Part shown: positions 50,531 to 60,783 of the stretch, one piece after another | Position numbering within the stretch: the first letter of the stretch is position 1 | Layout of the letters: each line of letters starts with the position of its first letter | Assembly (NCBI RefSeq): GCF_008329435.1 | Contig: NZ_NPKN01000003.1 | Location: 1 to 64,000, forward strand | Direction of reading: 5' to 3' | Origin: Rhodanobacter sp. T12-5 | Lineage (GTDB): Bacteria; Pseudomonadota; Gammaproteobacteria; Xanthomonadales; Rhodanobacteraceae | DNA: 64,000 nt | Position numbers and translations under genes: made by a program | The notes under the pieces: model-generated | Database searches by the model: none | What the model saw: only the letters and a program-made list of their open reading frames with translations | What the model was told of the DNA's origin: nothing

Positions 50531-52948
50531 TCAGAACTGGCTGCCGAAGGTGAACTGGATGCGTTCCTCGTAGTGACTGTCGCCCGGCTGCGAGCGGAAC
50601 GGCGTGGCCAGGCTGATGATCAGCGGCCCGATCGGCGCCTGCCAATGCAGCGAGATGCCGGCCGACGCACGCAGCGTGCTGGCATTGAAGCTCTGGTAGT
50701 CCTTGTAGACGTTGCCGGCATCCACGAACAGCGACACGCGTGCGGTATTGGTATTTTTCAGGAACGGCAGCGGCAGGTACAACTCGGCCGTACCGAGCAC
50801 CTTGAACGCGCCGCCGATCGGCTGCGCGTAATAACCGCCGAGGCACGACCCGTTGGCTGCCGGCGCGCTGCCGTCAATGCAGACACGCGGCCCCAGCGTG
50901 TCGTCCTGGAAGCCGCGCACGTCACGTACGCCGCCAGAGCGGAAGTTCTGCCAGAACGGGAAATCCTGGCGCATGTCGGTGAGGACATGCGTGGGGTCCT
51001 GCGCCAGGGCGGCGACTTTCAGGGCGTCGAAATCCGCGTCGCTGATGCCGTTCTTGCCAAAGGTCTTGCCGTAGCCGAGCTGGCCGTCCAGGTACAGCAC
51101 GAAACCCTTGCCGATCGGCCAGTAGTGATTCGCTTCCGCGGTCAGTTTCCAGTACTGCACGGTGGAGCCGGGCAGGGCGACGTCGGCCGAGGCGGAGATC
51201 AATCCACCACGGGTCGGAGCCCAGTAACCGTTGCGGGTATCGTGGTTCCAGCCCAGCGTGCCGGTCCATGAGTGGATGGTCTTGTTGCCGATCTGGTTCT
51301 GGTAATCCATCAGCGATCGCGGACTGTAGCCGGGGACCAGGTTGACCTTGTTGCTGCTGACGCCCAGGCCCACGCGTACGCCGTCGGTCTCGGTGATCGG
51401 GATGCCGAGGTAGCTGGCGAAGCTTTTCGTGCTGGTGGCGTAGTTGGCGTAATCGGTATTGCCGAAATCGGCCTTCGAGTAGCTGGCGTTGTAGCCGATG
51501 CCGATGCCGCTGTCGGTCAGGTACGGGTTGTAGTAGTTGGTCGAGAAGCGGGTGTAGTAGCTGCTGCGTTCGCCACTGATCGAGAAGCTGTCGCCGCTGC
51601 CGAACAGGTTGTTCTGCGACACCGAGGCATTCAGGATCATGCCGGAGTACTGCGAATAACCCACACCGAACTGCAGGCTGCCGGCGGACTGCTCGACGAC
51701 CTTGACGGTGACGTCGACCTTGTCCTGCGTTCCGGGCACCAGCTTCTTGTCGATATCCACGGTCTTGAAATAACCCAGCCGTTGCAGGCGGATCTTCGAG
51801 CGGTCGATCGCCGCCTGCGAATACCAGGACCCCTCCAGCTGCCGCATCTCGCGGCGCAACACGCCGTCTTCGGTGCGGGTATTGCCCTGGAACACCACCC
51901 TGCGCACGTAAACGCGCTGACCCGGCTCGATGAACAGGGTCAGGTCGACGGTGCGCTTGTCCTTGTCCAGCTTCGGGATCGGCGTGACCTTGGCGTAGGC
52001 ATAGCCGATGTTCGCCAGGATCGCCTTTATCGACTTCGTGCTTGCCTCGATCGCGGCACGGTTGAAGGTGTCGCCGTCCTTGACGAACACCAGCTGGCGC
52101 AGCGTGGACTCAGGCAGGATCAGCGTGCCGAGCAGCTTGACGTCGGCGATCTTGTAGATTTCGCCTTCCTTGATGCTGGCGTCGATGTACATCGCGCGCT
52201 TGTCGGGGGCGATCGACACCTGGGTGGAATCGACACCGAAATCGGCATAGCCGCGATCCATGTAGTAGGACTGCAGTTTCTCCAGGTCGCCGGAGAGCTT
52301 TTCGCGCGAATACTGGTCGTCCTTCGAATACCACGACATCAGGTTGCTGGTGTCCGACTCGAAATCCTTGCGGATCTGCTTGTCGCTGAACGCATGGTTG
52401 CCAAGGATGTTCAGCTCCTTGATCTTGGCTGCCTTGCCTTCGCGGATCTCGATCTCGACCGCGACGCGGTTGCGATCGAGCTTGGTCACGTGCGGGTCGA
52501 CCGACACGTTGTACTTGCCGCGGTTGTAGTACTGCCGGATCAGTTCCTGCTGCACGTTGTCCAGCGCCAGCCGGTCGAAAGTCTCGCCCTCGGACAGGCC
52601 GATGTCTTTCAGGCCCTTCTTCAGGTCGTCCGTCTTGATGTCCTTGTTGCCGCGCAGGGTCAGTTTCGCGATCGACGGGCGCTCGACCACCTTGATCACC
52701 AGGATGTCGCCTTCGCGATCGAACTCCACGTCGCTGAAGAACTTGGTCTGGTAAAGCGCGCGAATGGCCCGCTGGGCTTCCTCGTTGGTCAACCGCTCGC
52801 CCTTGTTGACGGGCAGGTAGTTGTAAACGGTACCGGCGGAAATGCGGCTGAGACCGTCGATGCGGATGTCCGACACCACGAACGGGTCGAATGCAAACGC
52901 ATTGGCGGAGAGGGAGGCAAGCAGGATCAGCGCGGCGATACGCTTCAT
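50531..52948 (-). CDS. bamA: Outer membrane protein assembly factor BamA
   Basis: BamA inserts beta-barrel proteins in the outer membrane. The product is 805 residues (E. coli 810). The signal peptide ends ANAFA near residue 19. Five POTRA domains run to about residue 420 (first: FVVSDIRIDGLSRI). The 16-strand barrel includes the VRGF-type loop 6 motif GVRDVRGFQDDTLGPR. The terminal residue is Phe (FGSQF), the sorting signal. It lies in the rseP-bamA-lpxD order; no skp follows. Confidence 0.98.
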   Translation of the reverse strand: MKRIAALILLASLSANAFAFDPFVVSDIRIDGLSRISAGTVYNYLPVNKGERLTNEEAQRAIRALYQTKFFSDVEFDREGDILVIKVVERPSIAKLTLRGNKDIKTDDLKKGLKDIGLSEGETFDRLALDNVQQELIRQYYNRGKYNVSVDPHVTKLDRNRVAVEIEIREGKAAKIKELNILGNHAFSDKQIRKDFESDTSNLMSWYSKDDQYSREKLSGDLEKLQSYYMDRGYADFGVDSTQVSIAPDKRAMYIDASIKEGEIYKIADVKLLGTLILPESTLRQLVFVKDGDTFNRAAIEASTKSIKAILANIGYAYAKVTPIPKLDKDKRTVDLTLFIEPGQRVYVRRVVFQGNTRTEDGVLRREMRQLEGSWYSQAAIDRSKIRLQRLGYFKTVDIDKKLVPGTQDKVDVTVKVVEQSAGSLQFGVGYSQYSGMILNASVSQNNLFGSGDSFSISGERSSYYTRFSTNYYNPYLTDSGIGIGYNASYSKADFGNTDYANYATSTKSFASYLGIPITETDGVRVGLGVSSNKVNLVPGYSPRSLMDYQNQIGNKTIHSWTGTLGWNHDTRNGYWAPTRGGLISASADVALPGSTVQYWKLTAEANHYWPIGKGFVLYLDGQLGYGKTFGKNGISDADFDALKVAALAQDPTHVLTDMRQDFPFWQNFRSGGVRDVRGFQDDTLGPRVCIDGSAPAANGSCLGGYYAQPIGGAFKVLGTAELYLPLPFLKNTNTARVSLFVDAGNVYKDYQSFNASTLRASAGISLHWQAPIGPLIISLATPFRSQPGDSHYEERIQFTFGSQF

Positions 52949-53009
52949 CGTCGATTCCGTAGGGTTATTTCGATGGGGCGACCAGTGCGGCCGCCCCGAT
53001 CAACATATG

Positions 53010-53030
53010 AGGCAGGGACAGGCCCTGCCT
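53010..53030 (-). other. Hairpin in the rseP-bamA gap
   Basis: AGGCAGGG and CCCTGCCT flank a 5-base loop in the 195-base stretch (52949-53143) between rseP and bamA. No T-run. It may lie in the bamA leader; the rest of the gap shows nothing recognisable. Confidence 0.4.
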
Positions 53031-53143
53031 CGAAAGAAAATCCGTACTCCGCAGGAGCACTTCGTGTGACACATCAGGGCGCCGGGCCGCAAATGGCGCT
53101 GACTGAAGTGTCATTGGCATGCTGCCGGCGCCGGTCATCCGTG

Positions 53144-54490
53144 TCACGACAGCAGCATGCGGTGGATGTCGTTGTAGAACGCCAGCCCCATCAAGCCGAA
53201 CAGCAACGCCATGCCGATGTACTGGCCGACGACCATCGTCTGTTCGCTGACCGGGCTGCCTTTGATCAATTCGACAAGATAATACAGCAGGTGCCCGCCA
53301 TCCAGAATCGGGATCGGCAAAAGGTTGAGTATGCCCAGACTCAACGACACCAGCGCCAGGAACTGCAGGAACCACGGCAGCCCCATGTTGGCCGACGCAT
53401 TGGCCACTTCGGCAATGCCGATGACGCCGGACAGGTTTCTGGTCGAGGCTTCGCCGGTGAGCATCTTGCCGAGCATGCCGAACGTCTGCGTGGTGTTGCG
53501 CCAGGTGGTGCCGAGCGAAGCCTGCAGCGCCCTCAGCGGACCGTAGTGGATGGTGGCCGGCTCGGCCGGTGGGGCAGCGACGCCCATCACCCATTTCGGT
53601 GGCTGGCCTTCCAGCGACTCCCACCTTGCGGTGACATGAAGTTGCAGCGGCTGGCCTGCGCGTTCGACGACGATGGCCAGCTGCGGCGACTTGATCGCGG
53701 CGGCCTGTACCTTCTTGCCGAAGGCGATGAAATCGCTGACTGGCTGGCCATTGACGCTGACGATCCGATCGCCACCCTGCATGCCGGCCAATGCTGCCGG
53801 TTGCCCGGCCATGACCGTGGCGGCGACGGCCGGTGGCGGTGCCAGTTGCAGCCCCAGTATGCCCAGATACTGGCCTACGTCCTGGCCGGGCGGCAGCTCG
53901 TTCAGCGGCAGCACCAGTTGCCGCTGAACGCCATCGCTGCCGCGTACGGTCAGCGGCAGCGGCTTGCGTCCGAGCAAGGCATTGGCCACCGCATCCATCG
54001 AATCGGTAAAGGTCGGGATCGCTCGGCCATCGATGCTGAGGATGCGATCGCCCGGCTGGATGCCGGCCTTGGCTGCAAGGCTGTGCGGCGTGGCGGTAAC
54101 CACCGGGGCCACGTCAGGGCGTCCCAACATGAACATCAGCCAGAACGCGACCACGGTGAAGATCAGGTTGAAGCCCGGCCCGGCAGCCACGATGGCGATG
54201 CGTTTCCACACCGACTTGCCGGTGAACTCCTGATCGCGCAGGGCCGGGTCGACTTCGCCCTCGCGTGCATCGAGCATCTTGACGTAACCGCCCAGCGGGA
54301 TGGCGGCGATCCAGTATTCGGTGCCGTCGCGGCCCACGCGCTTCCAGATCGCCTTGCCGAAGCCGACCGAAAAGCGCAGCACCTTGACCCCGCAACGACG
54401 CGCGACCCAGTAGTGGCCGAATTCATGAAAGGTCACCAGCACGCCCAGCGTGACCAGCAACCAGAACACCGGGCCGAAGAAGGAAGTCAT
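53144..54490 (-). CDS. rseP: RIP metalloprotease RseP
   Basis: RseP is a site-2 intramembrane zinc protease that cleaves anti-sigma factor RseA and remnant signal peptides. The product is 448 residues from ATG 54490 (E. coli 450). The HExxH site is HEFGH (22-26) in TM1. LLPIPILDGGH near the C-terminus supplies the third zinc ligand. Two PDZ domains lie between (GIQPGDRILSIDGR; GMQGGDRIVSVNGQ). In the uppS-cdsA-dxr-rseP-bamA cluster, linking envelope stress sensing to BamA supply. Confidence 0.97.
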   Translation of the reverse strand: MTSFFGPVFWLLVTLGVLVTFHEFGHYWVARRCGVKVLRFSVGFGKAIWKRVGRDGTEYWIAAIPLGGYVKMLDAREGEVDPALRDQEFTGKSVWKRIAIVAAGPGFNLIFTVVAFWLMFMLGRPDVAPVVTATPHSLAAKAGIQPGDRILSIDGRAIPTFTDSMDAVANALLGRKPLPLTVRGSDGVQRQLVLPLNELPPGQDVGQYLGILGLQLAPPPAVAATVMAGQPAALAGMQGGDRIVSVNGQPVSDFIAFGKKVQAAAIKSPQLAIVVERAGQPLQLHVTARWESLEGQPPKWVMGVAAPPAEPATIHYGPLRALQASLGTTWRNTTQTFGMLGKMLTGEASTRNLSGVIGIAEVANASANMGLPWFLQFLALVSLSLGILNLLPIPILDGGHLLYYLVELIKGSPVSEQTMVVGQYIGMALLFGLMGLAFYNDIHRMLLS

Positions 54491-54526
54491 CAAGTGTCGT
54501 AAGTCGAAGTCATCAGGGCAAGAATA

Positions 54527-55702
54527 TCAGCAAGCATTGCGCAGCACGCGGCGGGCCGCCTCCCGGGCAATACGGTCGCGTTCACAAAGAGACCCAACAT
54601 CGACCACGGCTTGGGCCGGCAGTTCCGCAAGCACCGCTTCCACGACATCGGCGATCGACAGGAACGGCAGCGCGCCGGCCAGGAAGGCCTCTACCGCCAC
54701 CTCGTTGGCGGCATTCAGCACGGCCGGCGCATCACCACCGGCGCGCAATGCCTGAAACGCGAGCGCCAGGCAGCGGAACGTGGCCAGGTCCGGTTGTTCG
54801 AACTGCAGTGGCGCGCAGGCGGACAGATCCAGCGACGGCACGCCCGAGTCGACCCGTTCCGGCCAGGCCAGCGCATGTGCGATCGCGGTGCGCATGTCCG
54901 GATTGCCCAACTGGGCCAGCACCGAGCCGTCAACGTACTCGACCATCGAATGCACCAGGCTCTGCGGGTGCACCACCACGTCGATGGCATCGGCCGGCGC
55001 GCCGAACAGGTGGTGCGCCTCGATGACTTCCAGGCCCTTGTTCATCAACGTGGCCGAGTCCACCGAGATCTTGCGCCCCATCACCCAGTTCGGATGCTTG
55101 CACGCCTGCTCCGGCGTGATGCCGGCCAGTTCGGCGCGCGTGCGGCCGCGAAACGGGCCGCCAGAGGCGGTCAGGATCAGCCGACGCACGCCGCTGCGGT
55201 GCAGGTCGGGGCGACCGCCCGGCAAACACTGGAAGATCGCGTTGTGTTCGGAATCGACCGGAATGAGTGCGCCGCCGCCGAGGGCCACCGCTTCGAGCAG
55301 CAGCGAGCCCGCCATCACGATGGATTCCTTGTTGGCCAGCAGCAGGCGCTTGCCCGTGCGTGCGGCGGCAAGCGTGGAGTCCAGTCCGGCAGCGCCGACG
55401 ATAGCGGCGACCACGGTGTCGCACAGGTTGCCCGATGCCGCGGCGGTCAGTGCGGCATGGCCGCTGGCTACCTCGCAACGGACGCCGGCGGCCGCCAGGC
55501 GGCGTGCCAGCTCGGCTTCCAGCGACGGGTCGGCGATCACCGCCAGCTCCGGATGGTGCCTGGCACAAAGGTCGACGAGTGCCTCCACTTGCCGATGGGC
55601 AGTCAGCACCGTGGCGCGAAAGCGCTGCGGATGGCGCGCGATCACGTCGAGCGTACTGCCACCGATGGAGCCGGTGGCGCCGAGAACGGCAACCTTGTGC
55701 AT
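54527..55702 (-). CDS. dxr: 1-deoxy-D-xylulose 5-phosphate reductoisomerase
   Basis: Dxr converts DXP to MEP, the committed step of the non-mevalonate isoprenoid pathway. The product is 391 residues from ATG 55702 (E. coli 398). NADPH-binding [13 protein letters not shown] is at the N-terminus. [24 protein letters not shown] and [20 protein letters not shown] are the catalytic signatures. It starts 2 bases after cdsA. The frame extends upstream only within cdsA. Confidence 0.97.
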   Translation of the reverse strand: MHKVAVLGATGSIGGSTLDVIARHPQRFRATVLTAHRQVEALVDLCARHHPELAVIADPSLEAELARRLAAAGVRCEVASGHAALTAAASGNLCDTVVAAIVGAAGLDSTLAAARTGKRLLLANKESIVMAGSLLLEAVALGGGALIPVDSEHNAIFQCLPGGRPDLHRSGVRRLILTASGGPFRGRTRAELAGITPEQACKHPNWVMGRKISVDSATLMNKGLEVIEAHHLFGAPADAIDVVVHPQSLVHSMVEYVDGSVLAQLGNPDMRTAIAHALAWPERVDSGVPSLDLSACAPLQFEQPDLATFRCLALAFQALRAGGDAPAVLNAANEVAVEAFLAGALPFLSIADVVEAVLAELPAQAVVDVGSLCERDRIAREAARRVLRNAC

Positions 55703-55704
55703 CT

Positions 55705-56523
55705 TCAGATATCCAGCAACAGCAGGCCGGCGGCGAACACCGGCAGCGCTGCAAACACGCTGTCCAGTCGATCCATCAGGCCGCCATGGCCGGGAAAGAT
55801 GGTGCCCGAATCCTTCACCTGGGCATGCCGCTTCATCAGGCTTTCGAGCAGGTCGCCGACGATCGAGATCGCCACCGTGACCGCTGCCAGCAACGCCAAC
55901 GCCAACAGTTGGGCGCCACGCACGCCGAGCAGCCAGCCGCCGAGTTCGGCGATCAGCACGCCGACGAGCATCGCGCCATAGGCGCCGGCCCAGGTCTTGC
56001 CGGGGCTGATCTGCGGTGCCAGTTTGCGCTTGCCGAACGCGCGGCCGCTGAAATACGCACCAATGTCGGAGCCCCACACGATCACTACGGCCAGCAGTGT
56101 CCACCAGTGGCCGTGGGGTTCCCTGGCGTGGATGCTCGCCAGCGCGACCCAGGCCGGGAAGATCACGAACGCACCGGCAAGCAGCTTCAGCGCCAGATTT
56201 TCACGGGTGGGCGCGGCGGCGTAGGCGAAATGGCGCAGCCACAGGCAGGCCAGCGCCCACCACGCAACGCCGGCGGCCAGCAGCCATGGGGTGAACGCGG
56301 TGGCGTGGACGGACCACAGCAAGGCGAACACGCCGGCTGCCACGACCAGCAGGCCGGCGCGCCACGCGCGGCTCTTCAAGCCGCTCAATTCGGTCCATTC
56401 CCACAGCGCGGCAAGAAAGGCCAGCGCGACGATGGCCGCGAAGATCGCGGTCGGCGGCAGCAGGATGAGCAGGATCGCCAGTGGCGCGAGTACCATGGCG
56501 GTGAGAACGCGCTGAAGCAGCAT
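55705..56523 (-). CDS. cdsA: Phosphatidate cytidylyltransferase
   Basis: CdsA makes CDP-diacylglycerol, the precursor of all phospholipids, in the inner membrane. The product is 272 residues from ATG 56523 (E. coli 285) with about eight hydrophobic helices. The signature [20 protein letters not shown], followed by GLMDRLDS, is near the C-terminus. It starts 8 bases after uppS and ends 2 bases before dxr. Confidence 0.96.
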   Translation of the reverse strand: MLLQRVLTAMVLAPLAILLILLPPTAIFAAIVALAFLAALWEWTELSGLKSRAWRAGLLVVAAGVFALLWSVHATAFTPWLLAAGVAWWALACLWLRHFAYAAAPTRENLALKLLAGAFVIFPAWVALASIHAREPHGHWWTLLAVVIVWGSDIGAYFSGRAFGKRKLAPQISPGKTWAGAYGAMLVGVLIAELGGWLLGVRGAQLLALALLAAVTVAISIVGDLLESLMKRHAQVKDSGTIFPGHGGLMDRLDSVFAALPVFAAGLLLLDI

Positions 56524-56531
56524 GGGAATCC

Positions 56532-57272
56532 TCAGGAAAGGGCAGTGACCTGCTCGCCGGTGCGACCGTAACGGCGCTCGCGGCGGGCATAGTCTTCGAT
56601 GGCCCGGCGCAGGCAAGCCTGGTCGAAATCGGGCCACAAGGTATCGGTAAAGTACAGTTCGGCGTAGGCGACCTGCCACAGCAGGAAGTTGCTGACCCGG
56701 CATTCGCCGCCGGTGCGGATGAACAGGTCCAGCGGAGGCAACTCGGCCAGGCTCATCCACTGGCCCAGCCGGGCCTCGTCGATCTCGTCAGCGCGCAGCT
56801 CGCCACGCGCCACGGCGGCAGCGGCCTGGCGGCTGGCCTGCACGATGTCCCAGCGGCCGCCGTAGCTCACGGCGATGTTCACCTGCAGCTTGTCGTTGCC
56901 CGCGGTACGGGTCATCGCGGCCTGCATGCGTTGGCGCAAGGCGTTGTCGAACGCGCCCAGGTCGCCGATGAAACGCAGGCGCACCCCATGGCCGTGCAAT
57001 TCGTCCACTTCCTTGTCCAGCGCGCGCACGAACAGGCTCATCAGCGCGCCGACTTCCTCTTGCGGGCGCTGCCAGTTCTCACTGGAAAAAGCGAACAAGG
57101 TCAGGGCCTGCACGCCTTCGCGCAGGCATGCCTCGATCACTTCGCGCACTGCCTTGCGGCCGGCGTTGTGACCAAAACTGCGCGGGCGATGACGCGCCTT
57201 GGCCCAGCGGCCATTGCCGTCCATGACGATGGCGATGTGGCGCGGAACCCTGGCGGCTTCGGCGCCGGTCAT
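56532..57272 (-). CDS. uppS: Undecaprenyl diphosphate synthase (cis-prenyltransferase)
   Basis: UppS extends farnesyl diphosphate to the C55 carrier lipid for peptidoglycan and O-antigen. The product is 246 residues (E. coli 253). Catalytic D18 is in IAIVMDGNGRWAK; FAFSSENWQRP, NIAVSYGGRWDIV and DLFIRTGGECRVSNFLLWQ complete the active site. E. coli has RTGGE-RISNFLLWQ, so a Cys replaces a small residue here. It follows frr by 17 bases. Confidence 0.97.
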   Translation of the reverse strand: MTGAEAARVPRHIAIVMDGNGRWAKARHRPRSFGHNAGRKAVREVIEACLREGVQALTLFAFSSENWQRPQEEVGALMSLFVRALDKEVDELHGHGVRLRFIGDLGAFDNALRQRMQAAMTRTAGNDKLQVNIAVSYGGRWDIVQASRQAAAAVARGELRADEIDEARLGQWMSLAELPPLDLFIRTGGECRVSNFLLWQVAYAELYFTDTLWPDFDQACLRRAIEDYARRERRYGRTGEQVTALS

Positions 57273-57289
57273 GCGAAAGACGATGGCGC

Positions 57290-57847
57290 TCAGAGCGCCA
57301 TCAGCTCCTCTTCCTTCGCCTTGACCACGACGTCGACATCCTTCACCGCACGGTCGGTGAGTTTCTGGATCTCGTCGTCGGTGCGGCGGTCGTCATCCTC
57401 GGTGATCAGCTTTTCCTTCAGCAACTCCTTGACCTGCTGAAGGGCATCGCGTCGCACGTTGCGGATAGCGATCTTGGCGTTCTCGCCTTCATGGGCCACG
57501 TGCTTGGCCAGCTCGCGGCGACGCTCCTCGGTGAGCGCGGGCATGTTCAGGCGGATCACGGTGCCGGCGGTCGTCGGCGTGATGCCCAGGTCCGACGCCA
57601 TCAGCGCCTTCTCGATCGGCGCCACCATGGTCTTTTCCCATGGCGTGATGATGATGGTGCGCGCGTCGGACAACGACACCGACGCAACCTGGGTCAGCGG
57701 CATGTCCGAGCCGTAGTACGACACCTTGATGCCGTCCACCAGCGCGGTGCTGGCGCGGCCGGTGCGGATGCGGGTGAGGTCGTGCTTGAGCGATTCGATG
57801 CTCTTGCCCATGCGGGTCTGGGCATCGTTCTTGATGTCATTGAGCAT
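57290..57847 (-). CDS. frr: Ribosome recycling factor
   Basis: RRF splits post-termination ribosomes together with EF-G. The 185-residue product (equal to E. coli) starts MLNDIKNDAQTRMGKSIESL and has LTRIRTGRASTALVDGI, with the arginines of the three-helix bundle, and LTEERRRELAKHV. It lies between pyrH and uppS, the conserved pyrH-frr-uppS order. Confidence 0.98.
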   Translation of the reverse strand: MLNDIKNDAQTRMGKSIESLKHDLTRIRTGRASTALVDGIKVSYYGSDMPLTQVASVSLSDARTIIITPWEKTMVAPIEKALMASDLGITPTTAGTVIRLNMPALTEERRRELAKHVAHEGENAKIAIRNVRRDALQQVKELLKEKLITEDDDRRTDDEIQKLTDRAVKDVDVVVKAKEEELMAL

Positions 57848-57919
57848 GTGGCGTTTCCTGGTGAATCCGGCAACATTTGATTATAGCAGTGGTGCGGCAG
57901 CAGGCCTGCCGCGAAGCGT

Positions 57920-58642
57920 TCAGCCGCCGTCGACCAGGGTGCCGATCGATTCACCCTGCATGATCCGCATCAGGTTGCCGGGCACCGTCATGTCGTAGAT
58001 GCGCAGCGGCATCTGCTGGTCGCGGCACAAGGCGATCGCGGCGGTGTCCATCACGGCCAGCTTGCGCTCGATCACGTCGTCATAGCCGAGCCGGTCGTAG
58101 CGGGTGGCGCTGGCATCCTTGGCCGGGTCGGCCGTGTAGACGCCATCGACCTTGGTCGCCTTCAGCAGCAGGTCCGCACCGATCTCGACTGCACGCAAGG
58201 CAGCCGCCGAATCGGTGGTGAAGAACGGGTTGCCGGTGCCGGCCGCGAACAGCACGATGCGGCCCTTCTCGATATGCCGTATCGCGCGGCGGCGGATGTA
58301 ATCCTCGGCCACGTCGTGGATCTGGATCGCGCTGGTGACGCGGGCGAAGCCGCCACGTTTTTCGATCGCATCCTGCATCGCCAGTGCGTTCATTACCGTG
58401 GCCAGCATGCCCATGTGGTCGCCGGTGACCCGGTCCATGCCGGCGGCAGCGAGTCCGGCGCCGCGGAAGATGTTGCCGCCGCCGATCACGATGCCGATCT
58501 GCACGCCGGTCTTCTGCACCTCGATGATCTCGTCAGCGAGCCGGCCGATCACTTTCGGATCGATGCCGTAATCGGCCTCGCCCATCAGGGCTTCACCGGA
58601 GAGCTTGAGCAGGATGCGCTGATACTTGGGCTGGTCGCTCAT
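57920..58642 (-). CDS. pyrH: UMP kinase
   Basis: PyrH phosphorylates UMP to UDP and is allosterically controlled by GTP and UTP. The product is 240 residues from ATG 58642 (E. coli 241), with GGAGAATCC before the start. [49 protein letters not shown] and [20 protein letters not shown] are the amino-acid-kinase-fold signatures. It begins a transcript separated from tsf by a REP pair and a terminator. Confidence 0.97.
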   Translation of the reverse strand: MSDQPKYQRILLKLSGEALMGEADYGIDPKVIGRLADEIIEVQKTGVQIGIVIGGGNIFRGAGLAAAGMDRVTGDHMGMLATVMNALAMQDAIEKRGGFARVTSAIQIHDVAEDYIRRRAIRHIEKGRIVLFAAGTGNPFFTTDSAAALRAVEIGADLLLKATKVDGVYTADPAKDASATRYDRLGYDDVIERKLAVMDTAAIALCRDQQMPLRIYDMTVPGNLMRIMQGESIGTLVDGG

Positions 58643-58739
58643 GGATTCTCCGGATTGTGTGGGGCAAACCGGTGCATTGTAGCGGCAGTGCTCGCTGTTG
58701 AGTGCGTTGCCTGCGCGGATGGTGGCGACCCTGTCATGT

Positions 58740-58811
58740 GCAGGAGCCTGCTGGCGGGCGATGCCCTTCTTCACATATCCGAAAAAAGCTCGCCCGCGAG
58801 CGGGCTCCTGC
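58740..58811. repeat. REP-like head-to-head inverted repeat
   Basis: Arms 58740-58763 and 58788-58811 are imperfectly complementary (about 21 of 24). The outer ends read GCAGGAGCC, the inner ends GGGCGA. Same family as the 36875 element. It lies between tsf and pyrH, next to the tsf terminator. Confidence 0.75.
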
Positions 58812-58824
58812 GGGTTTGAGGTAA

Positions 58825-58858
58825 CGAAAAGGGCCGCGGTTTCCCGCGGCCCTTTTCG
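58825..58858 (-). terminator. Terminator after tsf
   Basis: CGAAAAGGGCCGCGG and its perfect complement form a 15-bp stem with a 4-base loop. Read on the - strand it ends CGCGGCCCTTTTCG, a strong intrinsic terminator 62 bases after tsf. Its symmetry would allow activity in both directions. Confidence 0.85.
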
Positions 58859-58920
58859 AAGCGTTGCCCTTTCTGAATAGTCCGGCCACGGATGGCCGGT
58901 CTATCCGCCAGGGATGACGG

Positions 58921-59802
58921 TTACCTCAAGCCAGCCTGCTTCATCACTTCGGCGGCGAAATCCTCTTCCACCTTCTCGATGCCTTCGCCAACTGCCAGGC
59001 GCGCCACCGAGATGACGTCGGCACCTTCCTTCTTCAGCGCGTCGGCCACCGTCACGTTGGTGTCCAGCACATAGGGCTGGCCGAGCAGGGTGACTTCGGA
59101 AATGATCTTGTTGACCTTGCCGCCGACGATCTTCTCGAGGATATCGGCCGGCTTGGCTTTTTCCTTGTCGGACATCAGGCTCAGCGCGATCTCCTTTTCC
59201 TTGGCCAGGAATTCGGCCGGGACATCCTCGGCGCGGATGTGCGCCGGGTTCATCGCCGCCACGTGCATCGCGATGCCCTTGGCCAGCTCCTCGGAGCCGC
59301 CCTTGAGGGCCACCAGCACGCCGATGCGACCGCCGTGGATGTAGCTGCCGATCACGCCGTTGCTCTCGACCAGGGCCATGCGGCGCACGTCGATCTTTTC
59401 GCCGATGGTGGCGATCAGGGCCTTGGCGGCCTCTTCCACGCTGGCGGCGCCCGGGTAGGCGGCAGCCTTCAGCGCGTCGATGTCGGCGGCGCCGGAATTC
59501 AGCGCGACGTCGGCGACGGTGTCGCTGAACTTCAGGAAGCTGGCGTCCTTGGCGACGAAATCGGTCTCGCAGTTGATCTCGACCAGCACGGCCTTGCCGG
59601 CGGTCTGGGCGGCCACGATGCGGCCTTCGGCGGCGATGCGGCTGGCCTTCTTGTCAGCCTTGGCCAGGCCGGACTTGCGCAGCCATTCCATCGCGGTGTC
59701 GATGTCGCCGTTGTTCTCGACCAGCGCCTTCTTGCATTCCATCATGCCGGCGCCGGACCGCTCGCGCAGCTCCTTGACCAGTTGGGCGGAAATATTGCTC
59801 AT
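58921..59802 (-). CDS. tsf: Elongation factor Ts
   Basis: EF-Ts is the nucleotide exchange factor for EF-Tu. The product is 293 residues from ATG 59802 (E. coli 283), starting [40 protein letters not shown] is the N-terminal domain. [15 protein letters not shown] contains the TDF that inserts near the EF-Tu nucleotide site. It follows rpsB by 101 bases, the conserved rpsB-tsf operon. Confidence 0.98.
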   Translation of the reverse strand: MSNISAQLVKELRERSGAGMMECKKALVENNGDIDTAMEWLRKSGLAKADKKASRIAAEGRIVAAQTAGKAVLVEINCETDFVAKDASFLKFSDTVADVALNSGAADIDALKAAAYPGAASVEEAAKALIATIGEKIDVRRMALVESNGVIGSYIHGGRIGVLVALKGGSEELAKGIAMHVAAMNPAHIRAEDVPAEFLAKEKEIALSLMSDKEKAKPADILEKIVGGKVNKIISEVTLLGQPYVLDTNVTVADALKKEGADVISVARLAVGEGIEKVEEDFAAEVMKQAGLR

Positions 59803-59903
59803 CGTTAGTCCTCTAATGCTTGGATGGCGGAACGGCGGCAAACGCCATTTCGCATGAATCTTGAGCCGGGCAGACGGCGGCCTGATGACCGCCGTCGCGG
59901 CGA

Positions 59904-60764
59904 TTACTTGGCCGGTGCGCCGTCGTTGCGCGAACCACGGCCGCCGTCACGACCGCCGTCACGGCGTGGAGCGGACTTGCGCGGGGCAGCCTCGCGGCGC
60001 GGGCGATCGACCTTGGCGACCGGGTTGCCTTCCTCGTCCAGCTCGACGAAGTCGTTGCCGTCGCCCTGGGCTGCAGCCGGCGCAGCGGCCTTGCCTTCCA
60101 GGATCGAGTCGGCAGCGGCACGTGCGTACAGCTGGATCGCGCGGATCGCGTCGTCGTTGCCCGGGATGGCGTAGTCGACCAGTTCGGGGTTGTAGTTGGT
60201 GTCGACCACGGCGATCACCGGGATGCCGAGCTTCTTGGCTTCCTGCACGGCGATGTCTTCGTGGCCGATGTCGATCACGAACAGCGCGTCGGGCAGACGG
60301 TTCATGTCCTTGATGCCGCCCAGCGAGGCCTGCAGCTTGTCGCGCTCGCGGCGACGGGCCAGCACTTCGTGCTTGACCAGCTTCTCGAACGAGCCGTCGG
60401 TCTCGGCCGCTTCCAGCTCCTTCAGGCGCGACACGGACTGCTTCACGGTGCGGAAGTTGGTCAGCATGCCGCCGAGCCAGCGCGAGGTGACGAACGGCAT
60501 GCCGGCGCGTGCGGCCTCTTCGGCCAACGGCTCGCGGGCCGAACGCTTGGTGCCGACGAACAGGATGGTGCCGCGCTTCTGCGCCAGGCCCGACAGGAAA
60601 TTCATCGCGTCGGTGAACAGCGGCAGGGTCTTTTCGAGATTGATGATGTGGATCTTGCCGCGGGCGCCGAAGATGTACGGGGCCATCTTGGGATTCCAGT
60701 AACGGGTCTGGTGACCGAAATGGACGCCGGCTTCCAGCATCTGACGCATGGTGACTTGTGCCAT
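59904..60764 (-). CDS. rpsB: 30S ribosomal protein S2, with long C-terminal tail
   Basis: S2 is a late-binding 30S protein that recruits S1. The product is 286 residues from ATG 60764, starting [40 protein letters not shown] and [19 protein letters not shown] are typical. E. coli S2 is 241 residues; the extra 45 residues are a low-complexity tail rich in Arg, Gly, Asp, Pro and Ala. The frame is open upstream to 60968, but this is the leader region. First gene of rpsB-tsf. Confidence 0.97.
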   Translation of the reverse strand: MAQVTMRQMLEAGVHFGHQTRYWNPKMAPYIFGARGKIHIINLEKTLPLFTDAMNFLSGLAQKRGTILFVGTKRSAREPLAEEAARAGMPFVTSRWLGGMLTNFRTVKQSVSRLKELEAAETDGSFEKLVKHEVLARRRERDKLQASLGGIKDMNRLPDALFVIDIGHEDIAVQEAKKLGIPVIAVVDTNYNPELVDYAIPGNDDAIRAIQLYARAAADSILEGKAAAPAAAQGDGNDFVELDEEGNPVAKVDRPRREAAPRKSAPRRDGGRDGGRGSRNDGAPAK

Positions 60765-60783
60765 GGGTGTAGCTCCGATTGTC

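Noticed and set aside
51272-54502. 1076-codon + strand frame opposite bamA and rseP
   Set aside because: It spans two strongly supported - strand genes and the gap between them; its composition is that of antisense GC-rich DNA.
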